A stretch of 21,865 nucleotides of DNA, from positions 1-21,865 of the forward strand of contig CAZNDG010000046.1 of the NCBI GenBank assembly GCA_964571695.1, read 5' to 3'. Each line of letters opens with the position of its first letter. Position 1 is the first letter of the stretch. Positions 6,603 through 14,119 of the stretch are shown piece by piece. The position numbers were made by a program, and so were the translations under genes. Under the pieces are notes generated by a model, which was not told where the DNA came from, did not search any database, and was given only the letters and a program-made list of their open reading frames with translations. The DNA is from UBA8958 sp964571695 (GTDB taxonomy: Bacteria > Desulfobacterota > Syntrophia > Syntrophales > UBA8958).

Positions 6603-7721
6603 TTAGAAAAAGCTCTCCGGCACGACAATGAGGTCGTTGGGGCGGATGAAGACCGCCTGGGTCATCTTGCCGGATTTGGTGATGGCGTCCATGTTGACCT
6701 TGTAGATCTTCTCCACGCCCTTCTCCACCCGGACGATCCGGGTGCTGTTCCGGGCGGCGATGCGGGTGAAGCCGCCGGCCATGCTCACCGCCTCGGCGAT
6801 GGTGATGTCCTTCTTGTTGAAGGCGTAGGAGCCCGGGGTCTTGACCTCGCCGATGATGTAGAAGTAGTCCGCGCTGGGGATATAGACCACGTCCTTCTCC
6901 ATGAGGAGGATGTTGGCCTGCTGGTCCTTTCCCTTGAGCAGCCCCTGGAGGTCGAAGGTGATGGCGATCTTCTTCTCGTCGTCCTTCCCCGGATGCAGGG
7001 TCCTGATGACCATTCCCTCCTGGGCCTGGGCCTCCTGCTGCTTGGCGTCGGTGGAGCGGGCGATGGCTATGCCCCCGGCCTTGGATATCCCGTCGAGGAC
7101 CCGCTCCTGGGCCTGAAGGGGGTAGAGCCCGGGACTCGTCACCGCTCCGAGGACGGAGAACTTCCGGCCTTCGTATTTCGCCACCATGACGGAGACGTGG
7201 GCGTCCAGAAGATAGTCCTTCGCCGCCAGTTCCTTCGCGATGAGCTTCTCGATCTCCGACGTGGTCTTCTCCGCCACCTTAAGCCTCCCGATCAGGGGAA
7301 AGGTGATGTAGCCGTCGGCGGTGACCCGCACGGATTCCCGGGAGAGGTCCTTCTCTTCGTAAACCTGGATGCTCAGGACGTCGTAGCCGCCGATCTTGTA
7401 GTCGCTCGTCGTGTCCTTGCCCTCGGGATATTTCTCCAGATATTCGGCGACGGTGTAGGAGGGGCTCTTTTCCAGGATGTCCGTCAGGGCGGCGGCGCCG
7501 GGATCCCGGGGGGTGGCGATGATGGTCTTTTTCAGCTCCTCCAGTTTGGCCTTGTCGCCCTTCTTCAGGTCGATGTTCCTCAGGGCCTTGGATGAATCGC
7601 CCAACTCCGTCACCGTGACGACGGGCCCGCCGGCGGCACAGGCGATCAGCAGGAGCATCGCACCGGCAATAAAAAGAATGATTTCCAGTCGTTTTAGTGC
7701 TTTTTCGTTTAGGTGTCGCAT
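6603..7721 (-). CDS. Wza-like polysaccharide export outer-membrane lipoprotein (SLBB domains)
   Basis: A 372-aa protein counted from the ATG at 7721, which has GGGAAG 5 bases upstream and opens directly into a lipoprotein signal peptide. The frame is open to 7766, but that start gives a poor leader. The signal has a basic start, a hydrophobic core and lipobox LIAC with Cys28. After it come a polysaccharide-export domain (about 107-185, with YDVLSIQVYEEKDLS and VTADGYITFPLIGRLKVA), an SLBB domain from about 187 and a second SLBB (YIIGEVKTPGSYAF) at about 288-345. An insert rich in Lys, Gln and Asp lies between them. The Wza family forms the periplasmic and outer-membrane channel that docks onto the co-polymerase. 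The gene sits just upstream of the Wzc-like kinase. Close relatives exist in many EPS loci, and the function is secure at family level. Confidence 0.92.
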   Translation of the reverse strand: MRHLNEKALKRLEIILFIAGAMLLLIACAAGGPVVTVTELGDSSKALRNIDLKKGDKAKLEELKKTIIATPRDPGAAALTDILEKSPSYTVAEYLEKYPEGKDTTSDYKIGGYDVLSIQVYEEKDLSRESVRVTADGYITFPLIGRLKVAEKTTSEIEKLIAKELAAKDYLLDAHVSVMVAKYEGRKFSVLGAVTSPGLYPLQAQERVLDGISKAGGIAIARSTDAKQQEAQAQEGMVIRTLHPGKDDEKKIAITFDLQGLLKGKDQQANILLMEKDVVYIPSADYFYIIGEVKTPGSYAFNKKDITIAEAVSMAGGFTRIAARNSTRIVRVEKGVEKIYKVNMDAITKSGKMTQAVFIRPNDLIVVPESFF

Positions 7722-7843
7722 CTTCACTTCCCAAAAGTCTTGAGGCATCCCCGGTCCGCGGCGCATCCGCGTCCTTGGTCATTGCCTCAACCATCCGGAC
7801 CGCCTGCTTCGGGGCACCCCCGTTTACCTCATTTACGAAAAAA

Positions 7844-7872
7844 TTTCCCCCCCTTTTTTGAAGGGGGGGAAA
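7844..7872 (-). terminator. Terminator-like hairpin between the FecR-domain and export lipoprotein genes
   Basis: On the minus strand, TTTCCCCCCC, a 9-base loop and GGGGGGGAAA are followed by a T-run (AAATTTTTTC). It lies 34 to 62 bases after the FecR-domain stop and about 120 bases before the next gene. If it works as an intrinsic terminator, part of the transcription from the barrel promoter stops here, giving more barrel and FecR-domain product than export machinery. Confidence 0.55.
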
Positions 7873-7905
7873 AATGTTCAGCGTCAATAAAACTTCACAA
7901 TGCCG

Positions 7906-9291
7906 TTACTTCGGGCTCGTGGTCGTGGCAAACGAAGAGGTCGAGGACGAGGTGGAGGAAGTGGGCAGCGGGATGGTGGTCGCCACGCTCGTAGTGGTGG
8001 TTTCCGCCGTCGTCGCCGCCGTGGTGGCCGTGGTTGTGGCCGCCGTCGTCGCCGCGGTCGTTTCCCCCGTAGCGGCTACGGTGGTGGCGATCGTCGTGGC
8101 GATGGTGGTCGGCAGCGTCGTCGCCACCGTGGTGACCACCTGCTGCGCCACCTGCTGGAGTTGCTGCGCCTGCTGCTGGACCTGCTGCTCGATCCGCTGG
8201 ACCTGCTGGACCTGGGCCGCCACCGCGGTCACGTTGCCCGCCGCCAGGAGGGTCGTGGCCTGCTGGACCCGCTGCTCCGCCTGCTGAACCGCCTGCTGCT
8301 CCTGCCGCACGGCGACCGTGGCCTGCTGGACCACTTTCTGGGCCTCCGCGGCCTTCTGGGTATCGCCCGCCGCCTGGGCCTTCTGGACCTCCTGGACCGC
8401 CGCCTGGCGGATGATCTCCGTCTTGGCGACCTGCTCCTGGATCTTCACGGTGGTAATGGTGGCGGTCACCACCTGGGCCGTGGCCTGGGCCTGGGTCTTG
8501 GCCACCGGATCGGGGTTGGACTGCACGAGGATCTGGGCGGCCTGCTCAACGACCTGCAGGGCCTCCACCTTCGCCACCGCGGTGTTGATCGTCTTCTGCT
8601 CCTGGGTCAGGGCGGGGTTTTCGTTGGCCTTCTTCGTCTCCTGGGTGACGGCGTAGGCCTTCTCGAGGTTCTGGTAAACCTGGCTCTTCTGGGCCGCCGA
8701 GACGCCGGGGTTCTGGAAGAAGCCCCGGATAACGTTGCCGATGACGGCGGCCTGTCCGCTGTACATGTTGAGGAGGGTCTGCATCCGCTCGGGATTGAAT
8801 CCGAAATCGGCGTCCGTCCCCCTCAGGCCGGCGACGGCCGTGGGCGACTGGAGGTAATTCTTGGTCTTGGAGGCCCCGGATTTGAACCAGAGCTTACCGG
8901 TATAGCAGGTGAGACGCCGGGCGTTCTCCGTGGCCTTGAAGAGCGTCCCCCTGGTCTCCTTCCGTTCCTGGATCATGGTCTTGGTATAGGGCTGCATCTT
9001 GAGAATCGCGCCGTCATTGAAGGTTACCTGGGCCTCCCCCTCTTTGGTGAGGAGCTGATCGCCGTCGTTCAATGCCAGGCCGGGAGCGGTGACGTCGGAG
9101 ACGTTACCCGCCTGATTAACGATCACGGCACCCTTGACGCCGGTGATCTTGGCGATGGCGGCCTCGGCGCCGCCGGCCGCAAAGGCGATCATCAAGGCGA
9201 TCAGGGTCATGGAGAAGAACGCTAAGGTCGCCTGACGCCTCCGCTTACCGAACAACTCTTTTACGTACATCTGTTTTTTCAAGGCAATCAT
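7906..9291 (-). CDS. Secreted FecR-domain protein with Gln/Ala-rich helix and Thr-rich tail
   Basis: 461 aa from the ATG at 9291, chosen because GGAGG lies 7 bases upstream and a signal peptide (about 1-45, cut near GGAEA) follows. The frame is open further upstream but overlaps the barrel gene. A FecR domain spans about 48-165, with GDQLLTKEGEAQVTFNDGA and the terminal motif SPTAVAGLRGTDADF. From about 195 to 390 the chain is rich in Gln, Ala and Val (VQQVQRIEQQVQQQAQQLQQ), probably a long alpha-helical rod. From about 390 it is almost only Thr, Ala, Ser and Val. This FecR domain stands alone in the periplasm or on the surface, without the sigma-regulator membrane architecture. It is found in EPS loci of this type with unknown role. 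The Thr/Ser tail could be a glycosylation or wall-spanning stalk; that is inference. The gene follows the barrel gene by 19 bases. Confidence 0.8.
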   Translation of the reverse strand: MIALKKQMYVKELFGKRRRQATLAFFSMTLIALMIAFAAGGAEAAIAKITGVKGAVIVNQAGNVSDVTAPGLALNDGDQLLTKEGEAQVTFNDGAILKMQPYTKTMIQERKETRGTLFKATENARRLTCYTGKLWFKSGASKTKNYLQSPTAVAGLRGTDADFGFNPERMQTLLNMYSGQAAVIGNVIRGFFQNPGVSAAQKSQVYQNLEKAYAVTQETKKANENPALTQEQKTINTAVAKVEALQVVEQAAQILVQSNPDPVAKTQAQATAQVVTATITTVKIQEQVAKTEIIRQAAVQEVQKAQAAGDTQKAAEAQKVVQQATVAVRQEQQAVQQAEQRVQQATTLLAAGNVTAVAAQVQQVQRIEQQVQQQAQQLQQVAQQVVTTVATTLPTTIATTIATTVAATGETTAATTAATTTATTAATTAETTTTSVATTIPLPTSSTSSSTSSFATTTSPK

Positions 9292-9310
9292 GATTGTCCC
9301 TCCCCTTCCC

Positions 9311-10627
9311 TTAGTAAACGATCTTGAGGTTGACACTGAGCTGGTTGTCCACATAATCATTTTCTTCATAATTGGAGTTCTTCGTCACGAGGGCATAATT
9401 AACCCCGCAACCAAGCCAGTCCTGAACGGCGTAGTCGAGACCGGTGTTGAAGCTCCAGTTGCTATCCTGCCGCTTCTTGTCGAGAATCACATTGGTGGGG
9501 CTGCCCGCCGGCGGCCGGTTGTAGTCGTTGGCTGCGAAGCTGCCGCCGAGTTTGAAGGTGAATTTCGTGAAGAAGTTGTGGCTCAGGTTGAGGCCGACGC
9601 CGCTGTCCCAGAAGTTCTCGTTGGTGTTGGAGCCGGAGTCGCGAAGGGTCCTCCAGATGCTCAGGCCGAGAACCGTCTTTTCCATGGGGATGAAGTTGAC
9701 GTTCGTGGCGGCGGACCAGGAGTTGGATTCGTCGCGGCGGACGCCGGTGTTGTTGACGTTCACGTATTCGTTGTCGTAACGGCGCCACTGATAACCGAAG
9801 TTGAACTCGCCGCTGAGCTTGGCCCCGGAATCCCAGGCGAATCCGAACTGGGCGGCGTTGGTCTTGGAGTCGCCCTTGGTGACCGTGGGATCGAGGTTGT
9901 CGATGTAGGACTTCTGGGTGTAAACGTACCGGACGAACGCCCAGGTATTGGGCATGACGCGGTACTGGAGGCCGGCGCCGAACTGGTTCTGGCCGTAGTT
10001 CTGAGCCCAGTCCTTCATGGTGTTGTTGTACTGCTGAATGAAGTAGTTGTAGTAGAGCATGGGGCGGAAATTGCCGCCGATGGTGTAGCCGAGCTTGGCG
10101 TTGAATTCGTTGGACCAGCGCTCGGTGAGGGTGCCGACGTTGTACTGGTCGGCATTACCATAGGGGTCGGTGTTGTAGGAGTAGGTGTCTTTAAGGCCGA
10201 TGAGGATGCCTTCGGGCATCTTGTAGTCGAAGTTGAGGAAACCGCCGTTGTTCTGGAAGTTGTTGTTGGTCTCCGTGTTGTACCAGGCCCGGTCCAGGGT
10301 CCAGCCGGCGGTGATCCCGCCCCGTTCCGGAATGATGAAGTTGGCCATGATGCCGGGTTTGAGGTGATAGATCATGTCGGAGACGACCTTTTCCTCTTTC
10401 GTCGTCTTGGCGTTGGCGTAGGTCTTGCCGTTGCCCTTGTAGATGTTGTCGTCATATGTCATCACGCCTTGCAGGCCCGGGATGATGGTGAGATTGCCGA
10501 TATTGATCCTGGGTTCGCCACTCGGCTTTTCCATGACGGTGAAATCCTGGGCCCATGAGAGACCCACCGTTACCGCCATGAAGATCAGGGCTGTCGCAAC
10601 CGCCGAATAGAATTGCTTTTTTCGCAT
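9311..10627 (-). CDS. Outer-membrane beta-barrel protein of the EPS locus (BBP2-like)
   Basis: 438 aa from the ATG at 10627, preceded by GGAGGGAGGC. A signal peptide (1-26, cut after SWA) leads to a mature chain of alternating polar and aromatic strands rich in Asn, Tyr, Trp and Gly, with many FNFGYQW or AGLQYRV-type strands. It ends LSVNLKIVY, an aromatic C-terminus typical of Bam-inserted outer-membrane barrels. Repeated short strands and Asn-rich loops match the putative beta-barrel porin family found beside Wza/Wzc genes. It may form the outer-membrane exit or an accessory porin for the polysaccharide. It is the first gene of the minus-strand block and is closely followed by the FecR-domain gene. 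Base composition is lower in GC than the neighbours, as expected for an Asn/Tyr-rich barrel. Transport of EPS is inferred from context. Confidence 0.82.
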   Translation of the reverse strand: MRKKQFYSAVATALIFMAVTVGLSWAQDFTVMEKPSGEPRINIGNLTIIPGLQGVMTYDDNIYKGNGKTYANAKTTKEEKVVSDMIYHLKPGIMANFIIPERGGITAGWTLDRAWYNTETNNNFQNNGGFLNFDYKMPEGILIGLKDTYSYNTDPYGNADQYNVGTLTERWSNEFNAKLGYTIGGNFRPMLYYNYFIQQYNNTMKDWAQNYGQNQFGAGLQYRVMPNTWAFVRYVYTQKSYIDNLDPTVTKGDSKTNAAQFGFAWDSGAKLSGEFNFGYQWRRYDNEYVNVNNTGVRRDESNSWSAATNVNFIPMEKTVLGLSIWRTLRDSGSNTNENFWDSGVGLNLSHNFFTKFTFKLGGSFAANDYNRPPAGSPTNVILDKKRQDSNWSFNTGLDYAVQDWLGCGVNYALVTKNSNYEENDYVDNQLSVNLKIVY

Positions 10628-10844
10628 AATGCCTCCCTCCATAACAAACAAAATAATATCACGACATACGACTTCCGGCTTACCCGAAAAGCAAGCTCAA
10701 CACCGCGAATTCTCCGAGAAAACGCTTAAGAAACAACAAATAGATTTACACAGAGCGGCTATGATGCTATTGAAATCGCCCCCGGATGTCAAGAGTTTTT
10801 TCATAGTTTTTTATGCGGGGAGATCATTCAAATCGAGGATCATA
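10628..10844. other. Divergent intergenic promoter region
   Basis: 217 bases, noticeably AT-richer than the genes, separate the barrel gene from the GT2 gene, which point away from each other. It holds a good minus-strand promoter at 10764-10792. A weaker plus-strand candidate is TTTACA at 10745-10750, a 17-base spacer and TATTGA at 10768-10773. Both directions may be controlled together. No operator dyad is clear and no sigma54-type GG...GC pair was found. Confidence 0.55.
10764..10792 (-). promoter_or_regulatory. Predicted sigma70-type promoter for the minus-strand export block
   Basis: On the minus strand, TTGACA (10792-10787, perfect consensus), a 17-base spacer and TAGCAT (10769-10764). 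This would start transcription near 10757 and give the barrel gene a leader of about 130 bases. The match is visual only. Confidence 0.55.
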
Positions 10845-11707
10845 ATGCCGATGGTTGAAGAGACAACGAAATTTCCTGAGCTTACGGTGGTGATTCCGGC
10901 CCTGAACGAAGGGTCCACCATCGAAACAATAATAACAGGCTGCCTGCGTTATACCGACGACGTGGTGGTGGTGGACGGCCACTCCCGGGACGATACCGTC
11001 CGCGTGGCCACGGCGAGGGGGGCGCGGATCGTCATGGACAACCGCCGGGGCAAGGGCGAGGCCATCAGATGCGTCATCTCCCACCTGCGGCGGCCCATAA
11101 CGGTCTTCATAGACGCCGACGGCTCCCACGATCCCGACGACATCCCCGCCCTCATCGCCCCGATCCGGGAGGGCAAGGCCGACCACGTGTCGGGCTCCCG
11201 GCTCATCGGCGGCTCCAGCGAACTCCACGGCGGCTTCGACGAGTGCTTCCGCCTCATGGGCAGTTCCCTCATCACCGCCTGTGTCAATCACCGCTTCGGA
11301 GTCCAGCTCTCGGAGAGCCAGAACGGCTTCCGGGCCATCCGGACGGAGGTCCTGCGAGACCTGGGGCTGGTGGAGGACATCACCACCATCGAGCAGGAGA
11401 TGATCATCAAGACCCTGAAGAAGGGCTACCGCATGGGCGAGGTGCCGTCCCACGAACACAAGCGCAAGGGCGGCGTCTCCAAGATCAGCCTNNNNNNNNN
11501 NNNNNNNNNNNNNNNNNNNNNNNNNNNNNNNNNNNNNNNNNNNNNNNNNNNNNNNNNNNNNNNNNNNNNNNNNNNNNNNNNNNNNNNNNNNGCGAGGTGC
11601 CGTCCCACGAACACAAGCGCAAGGGCGGCGTCTCCAAGATCAGCCTCCGCAAGGTCGCCGTCCGCTACGTATGGACAATGGTCAAGTACCTGTACCTCAC
11701 CAAATAA
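10845..11707 (+). CDS. GT2 glycosyltransferase, polyprenyl-phosphate sugar synthase-like
   Basis: Removing the false gap (100 N plus one duplicated 55-bp flank) joins the frame into a 235-aa protein. The ATG at 10845 has GAGG 6 bases upstream. It shows the GT-A fold of dolichyl-phosphate-mannose synthase-like enzymes: VVIPALNEGSTIETII, VVVDGHSRDDT, RGKGEAI, the metal-binding DAD at residues 90-92, then SRLIGGS and the acceptor-side SQNGFRAIRTEVL, IEQEMIIKTLKKGY and HEHKRKGGVSKIS. No C-terminal membrane helices follow, so it acts at the cytoplasmic face as a peripheral enzyme. It probably loads a sugar onto undecaprenyl phosphate. The GT39-like membrane transferase in this window is a plausible user of that donor, though this pairing is inferred. 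Stop TAA at 11705-11707 is followed at once by repeats. Confidence 0.88.
11437..11646. other. Assembly gap 1: 100 N with the same 55 bases on both sides
   Basis: N occupies 11492-11591. The 55 bases at 11437-11491 are repeated exactly at 11592-11646. Joining at the overlap restores the GT2 reading frame, so no sequence is missing and the gap is an artefact. Confidence 0.95.
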
Positions 11708-11708
11708 A

Positions 11709-11763
11709 CGGGGCAGGTTCTGATTCCTGTAAAAGTTTTGTAAAAATCGGGACGGTTCTGATT
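11709..11763 (+). repeat. Two spaced repeats after the GT2 stop codon
   Basis: CGGGGCAGGTTCTGATT at 11709-11725 and CGGGACGGTTCTGATT at 11748-11763, with a 39-base period. They start 2 bases after the TAA stop of the GT2 gene and point the same way as the gene. A different sequence family shows the same post-stop placement after minus-strand genes. Confidence 0.65.
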
Positions 11764-11773
11764 TCTTTCTATT

Positions 11774-11817
11774 CCTCCCCTTCTTAAAAGGGGGAGGCAT
11801 AGAAGGGGGATGGGGTT
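11774..11817 (+). repeat. Palindromic intergenic unit with GGGGATGGGGTT tail
   Basis: CCTCCCC (11774-11780) pairs with GGGGAGG (11791-11797), followed by GAAGGGGGATGGGGTT. A related copy at 14008-14051 has the same stem and a GGTGGGGATGGGGTT tail. Units of this style are common between genes in many proteobacteria. It overlaps the possible early start of the radical SAM gene. Confidence 0.6.
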
Positions 11818-11827
11818 ATTACCGGTC

Positions 11828-13827
11828 ATGAAATTGATCTTATTCAATCCCCCGGCGCCGGACGGCCGGGGATTCACCCGGGAGGGGCGCTGCACCCAAG
11901 AGGCGGGGGTCTGGGCCTCCCAGTGGCCGCCGGTGACCCTGGCGACGGCGGCGGCCTTTCTCGCCGGCGACGGCCATGAGGTGCACGGCGTCGATTTCCC
12001 CGCCCTGGGGCTTCCCGTCCGGGACCTGGAGGCCCGGATCGCCGCTTTGCGCCCCGACGCCGCCCTCTGGACCACCGGCACTCCCACCCTGGCCCATGAC
12101 CTGTACATCGCCACCCTCGTGAAGGCGGCATCCCCGGAGACCCTCACGGGGGTCATGGGGACCCACGTCAGCGTCATGCCCGGGGAAGTCCTGGAGAATT
12201 CCGACGTGGACGTGGTGATCAGAGGGGAGCCGGAGGGAATTATCCGGGAACTCTGCCGCCGGGGAAACGGTGAGGGGCGAATCACCCGAACACCCGGCGC
12301 GATCGCGGGCATATCACATGAGGCGGGCGGAGGCGGCCCCATCACCCTCAATCCCGAGGGAGGCGGCGGCGCCTCGGCCAGTAATAACCGCGGCGAGGGA
12401 GAAAGCAGCGCCCCCGACCGCGCCGGGGTTGTCGGCACTGCCGGCGGCGGCGTTCGTGGTGGCATTGGCGGCGGCGGGAGCGGCGGCGGACGGCGGGAAC
12501 GCTGGCGGCTGTCCGATGTTGTGGGCATATCATATAAGGATGCGGCGGGCGCCGTCATCCACAATCCCGATGCCGGGTGGCTGCCCCCGGAGGAGATTCC
12601 CGCACCGGCATGGGAACATTTCGATCTGGCGCCTTACCGCCTTCCCCTTTCCGGGCGGCCGTTTCTCATCGTCGCCCCCGTGCGGGGCTGCCCCTATGCA
12701 TGCAGCTTCTGCACGGCTCCGGTCTATTACGGCCGGAAGCTCCGCAAGCGGCCCGTGGCGAACGTCATCGCGGAAATCGCCGCCGATATGGACCGCTTCG
12801 GCGTGACGGAATTCTTCATCTGGGCCGACACCTTCACGGCGGACCGGAAGTATGTCCGGAGCTTCTGCGAGGGGATTCTGGCGGCGGGGCTCCGGATCAC
12901 CTGGACCTGCAACAGCCGGGTGGACACCATTGACGGCGAGACCCTGGCGCTGATGAAAAGGGCGGGGCTGTGGATGATCAGTTTCGGCTTGGAAGCGGGG
13001 GACGACGGCATCCTGGCGGCGTCGGGAAAGAGGATCACCACGGCGGATTCCCGGCGGGCGGTGCACCTGGCCCGGGCGGCGGGGGTGCGGACGGCGGGGC
13101 ACTTCATCCTCGGACTCCCCGGCGAGACGGAAGCGACGATGGCCGCCACATTGCGCCTGGCCTGCGAGCTGCCCCTGAACATCGCCCAGTTCTACGCCGC
13201 CGCTCCCTTCCCCGGCACCCGCCTCTACGAGGAGGCAACCGTTAGGGGCTGGCTGAAGACGGGGGGCGGCGACGGCAACGCCTGCGGCAACACTTGGGGC
13301 CGCGCCGCTGACAAGGAAGCGGATTCTTCCTCCGCGCACGAAGGCGAATCAATGGCGNNNNNNNNNNNNNNNNNNNNNNNNNNNNNNNNNNNNNNNNNNN
13401 NNNNNNNNNNNNNNNNNNNNNNNNNNNNNNNNNNNNNNNNNNNNNNNNNNNNNNNNNCGCCGCTGACAAGGAAGCGGATTCTTCCTCCGCGCACGAAGGC
13501 GAATCAATGGCGGCACCAGGACCGGAAAAAAACGCCTCGACGACTGAAGGCGAATCAACAGCGCCGCCCCGTATCCCCGCCGGTCCCGGGGCCGGCATCC
13601 CACCGGCCGGCGACGGCGGCGGCCAATTCTCCCCGTTCTCCCAAAACAGCGCCGTCCTCGAACTGCCCGGCCTCTCCGCCGCCACCGTGGACGCCTTCCG
13701 CCGCCGGTCCTACCGCGCCTTCTACCGCCGCCCGAAGATTATCGCCGGACTCCTCGCCATGGTGGAGCCCGGCGCCGCCGTCCACCTCACCGCCGCCGCC
13801 CGGCGCTTCCTCAAATGGTCCCGGTAA
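11828..13827 (+). CDS. Radical SAM protein with B12-binding-like N-terminal domain
   Basis: After collapsing the false gap this is 614 aa, ending in the frame that gives ...ARRFLKWSR and stop at 13825-13827. The N-terminal part (1-140, MKLILFNPP and GTHVSVMPGEVLENSDVDVVIRG) has the cobalamin-binding-like fold of this superfamily but lacks the cobalamin DxHxxG motif. The radical SAM core has CX3CX2C (Cys288, Cys292, Cys295, in RGCPYACSFC), then FIWADTFTADR, SFGLEAGDDGIL and HFILGLPGETEATM. The substrate is unknown; relatives in glycan loci modify sugars or lipids. Oddities are a Gly/Ser-rich insert at about 146-228 flanked by two copies of a GIS...NP motif, and a second linker rich in Ala, Pro and Gly before the C-terminal helical piece. 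The start is uncertain: ATG 11828 fits family N-termini, and ATG 11810 lies inside the repeat. Confidence 0.85.
13303..13512. other. Assembly gap 2: 100 N with the same 55 bases on both sides
   Basis: N occupies 13358-13457. Bases 13303-13357 and 13458-13512 are identical. Collapsing the overlap keeps the radical SAM frame open into the conserved C-terminal segment, showing that the gap is not real. Confidence 0.95.
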
Positions 13828-13835
13828 ATGAACCG

Positions 13836-13855
13836 CCTCGCAGCAAGCTGCGAGG
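13836..13855 (+). repeat. Perfect 9-bp stem hairpin after the radical SAM gene
   Basis: CCTCGCAGC and GCTGCGAGG flank a two-base loop, starting 9 bases after the stop. No T-run follows directly. It is the first of several palindromes between two converging genes and may protect the 3' end or act as part of a bidirectional terminator. Confidence 0.6.
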
Positions 13856-13868
13856 TATCACAGGTAAA

Positions 13869-13929
13869 AATTCCCCATGTCAAAGCAAGCTTGATGACTT
13901 TTTACGAGTTCATCAAGCTTCGGGGAATT
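13869..13929. repeat. Nested inverted repeat between converging genes
   Basis: The outer arms AATTCCCC (13869-13876) and GGGGAATT (13922-13929) enclose an inner 11-bp perfect pair: AAGCTTGATGA (13887-13897) with TCATCAAGCTT (13910-13920) around a 12-base loop. It looks like a mobile palindromic unit rather than a simple terminator. Confidence 0.65.
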
Positions 13930-14007
13930 GCACCCGAAGAGATTAGCAAAATTTAAAAACCCGTCTTCCCGCAGCTTCTTCCCTTTGCAACCGCCTCCCC
14001 CTTGCAG

Positions 14008-14051
14008 CTCCCTCTCCTTCAAAGGGAGGGTTGAGGTGGGGATGGGGTTCT
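14008..14051 (+). repeat. Second palindromic unit with GGGGATGGGGTT tail
   Basis: The stem is CTCCCT (14008-14013) with AGGGAG (14023-14028), then TTGAGGTGGGGATGGGGTT. It resembles the unit at 11774-11817, in the same orientation. Confidence 0.55.
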
Positions 14052-14103
14052 CACAATGGGGGCGGTTCTCTTTGGGAAGTTTCTCGGTCTTGCCGTCCGG
14101 GCG

Positions 14104-14117
14104 CCGGCTGCAGCCGG
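14104..14117. repeat. Perfect 14-bp palindrome just after the GT39-like gene
   Basis: CCGGCTGCAGCCGG begins two bases beyond the stop codon of the membrane glycosyltransferase. It could pair as a short hairpin at the mRNA 3' end. Together with the units at 13836, 13869 and 14008 it fills the 292-base convergent region 13828-14119, in which I see no gene. Confidence 0.5.
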
Positions 14118-14119
14118 AT

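Noticed and set aside
8150..8330. Regular CTGCTG/CTGG repeats resembling a CRISPR or tandem array
   Set aside because: Spacing is irregular and the pattern is explained by Gln and Ala codons of the FecR-domain protein's helical region. No CRISPR array was seen in the window.
11492..11591. Real insertion or missing sequence at the N runs
   Set aside because: Identical 55-bp flanks and restored frames at all three runs show that they are scaffolding artefacts.
10845..11723. Extended GT2 frame from 10629 and the frame reading through the gap to 11723
   Set aside because: The upstream part covers the promoter region and lacks a ribosome-binding site. The downstream part uses the wrong frame created by the 155 extra bases.
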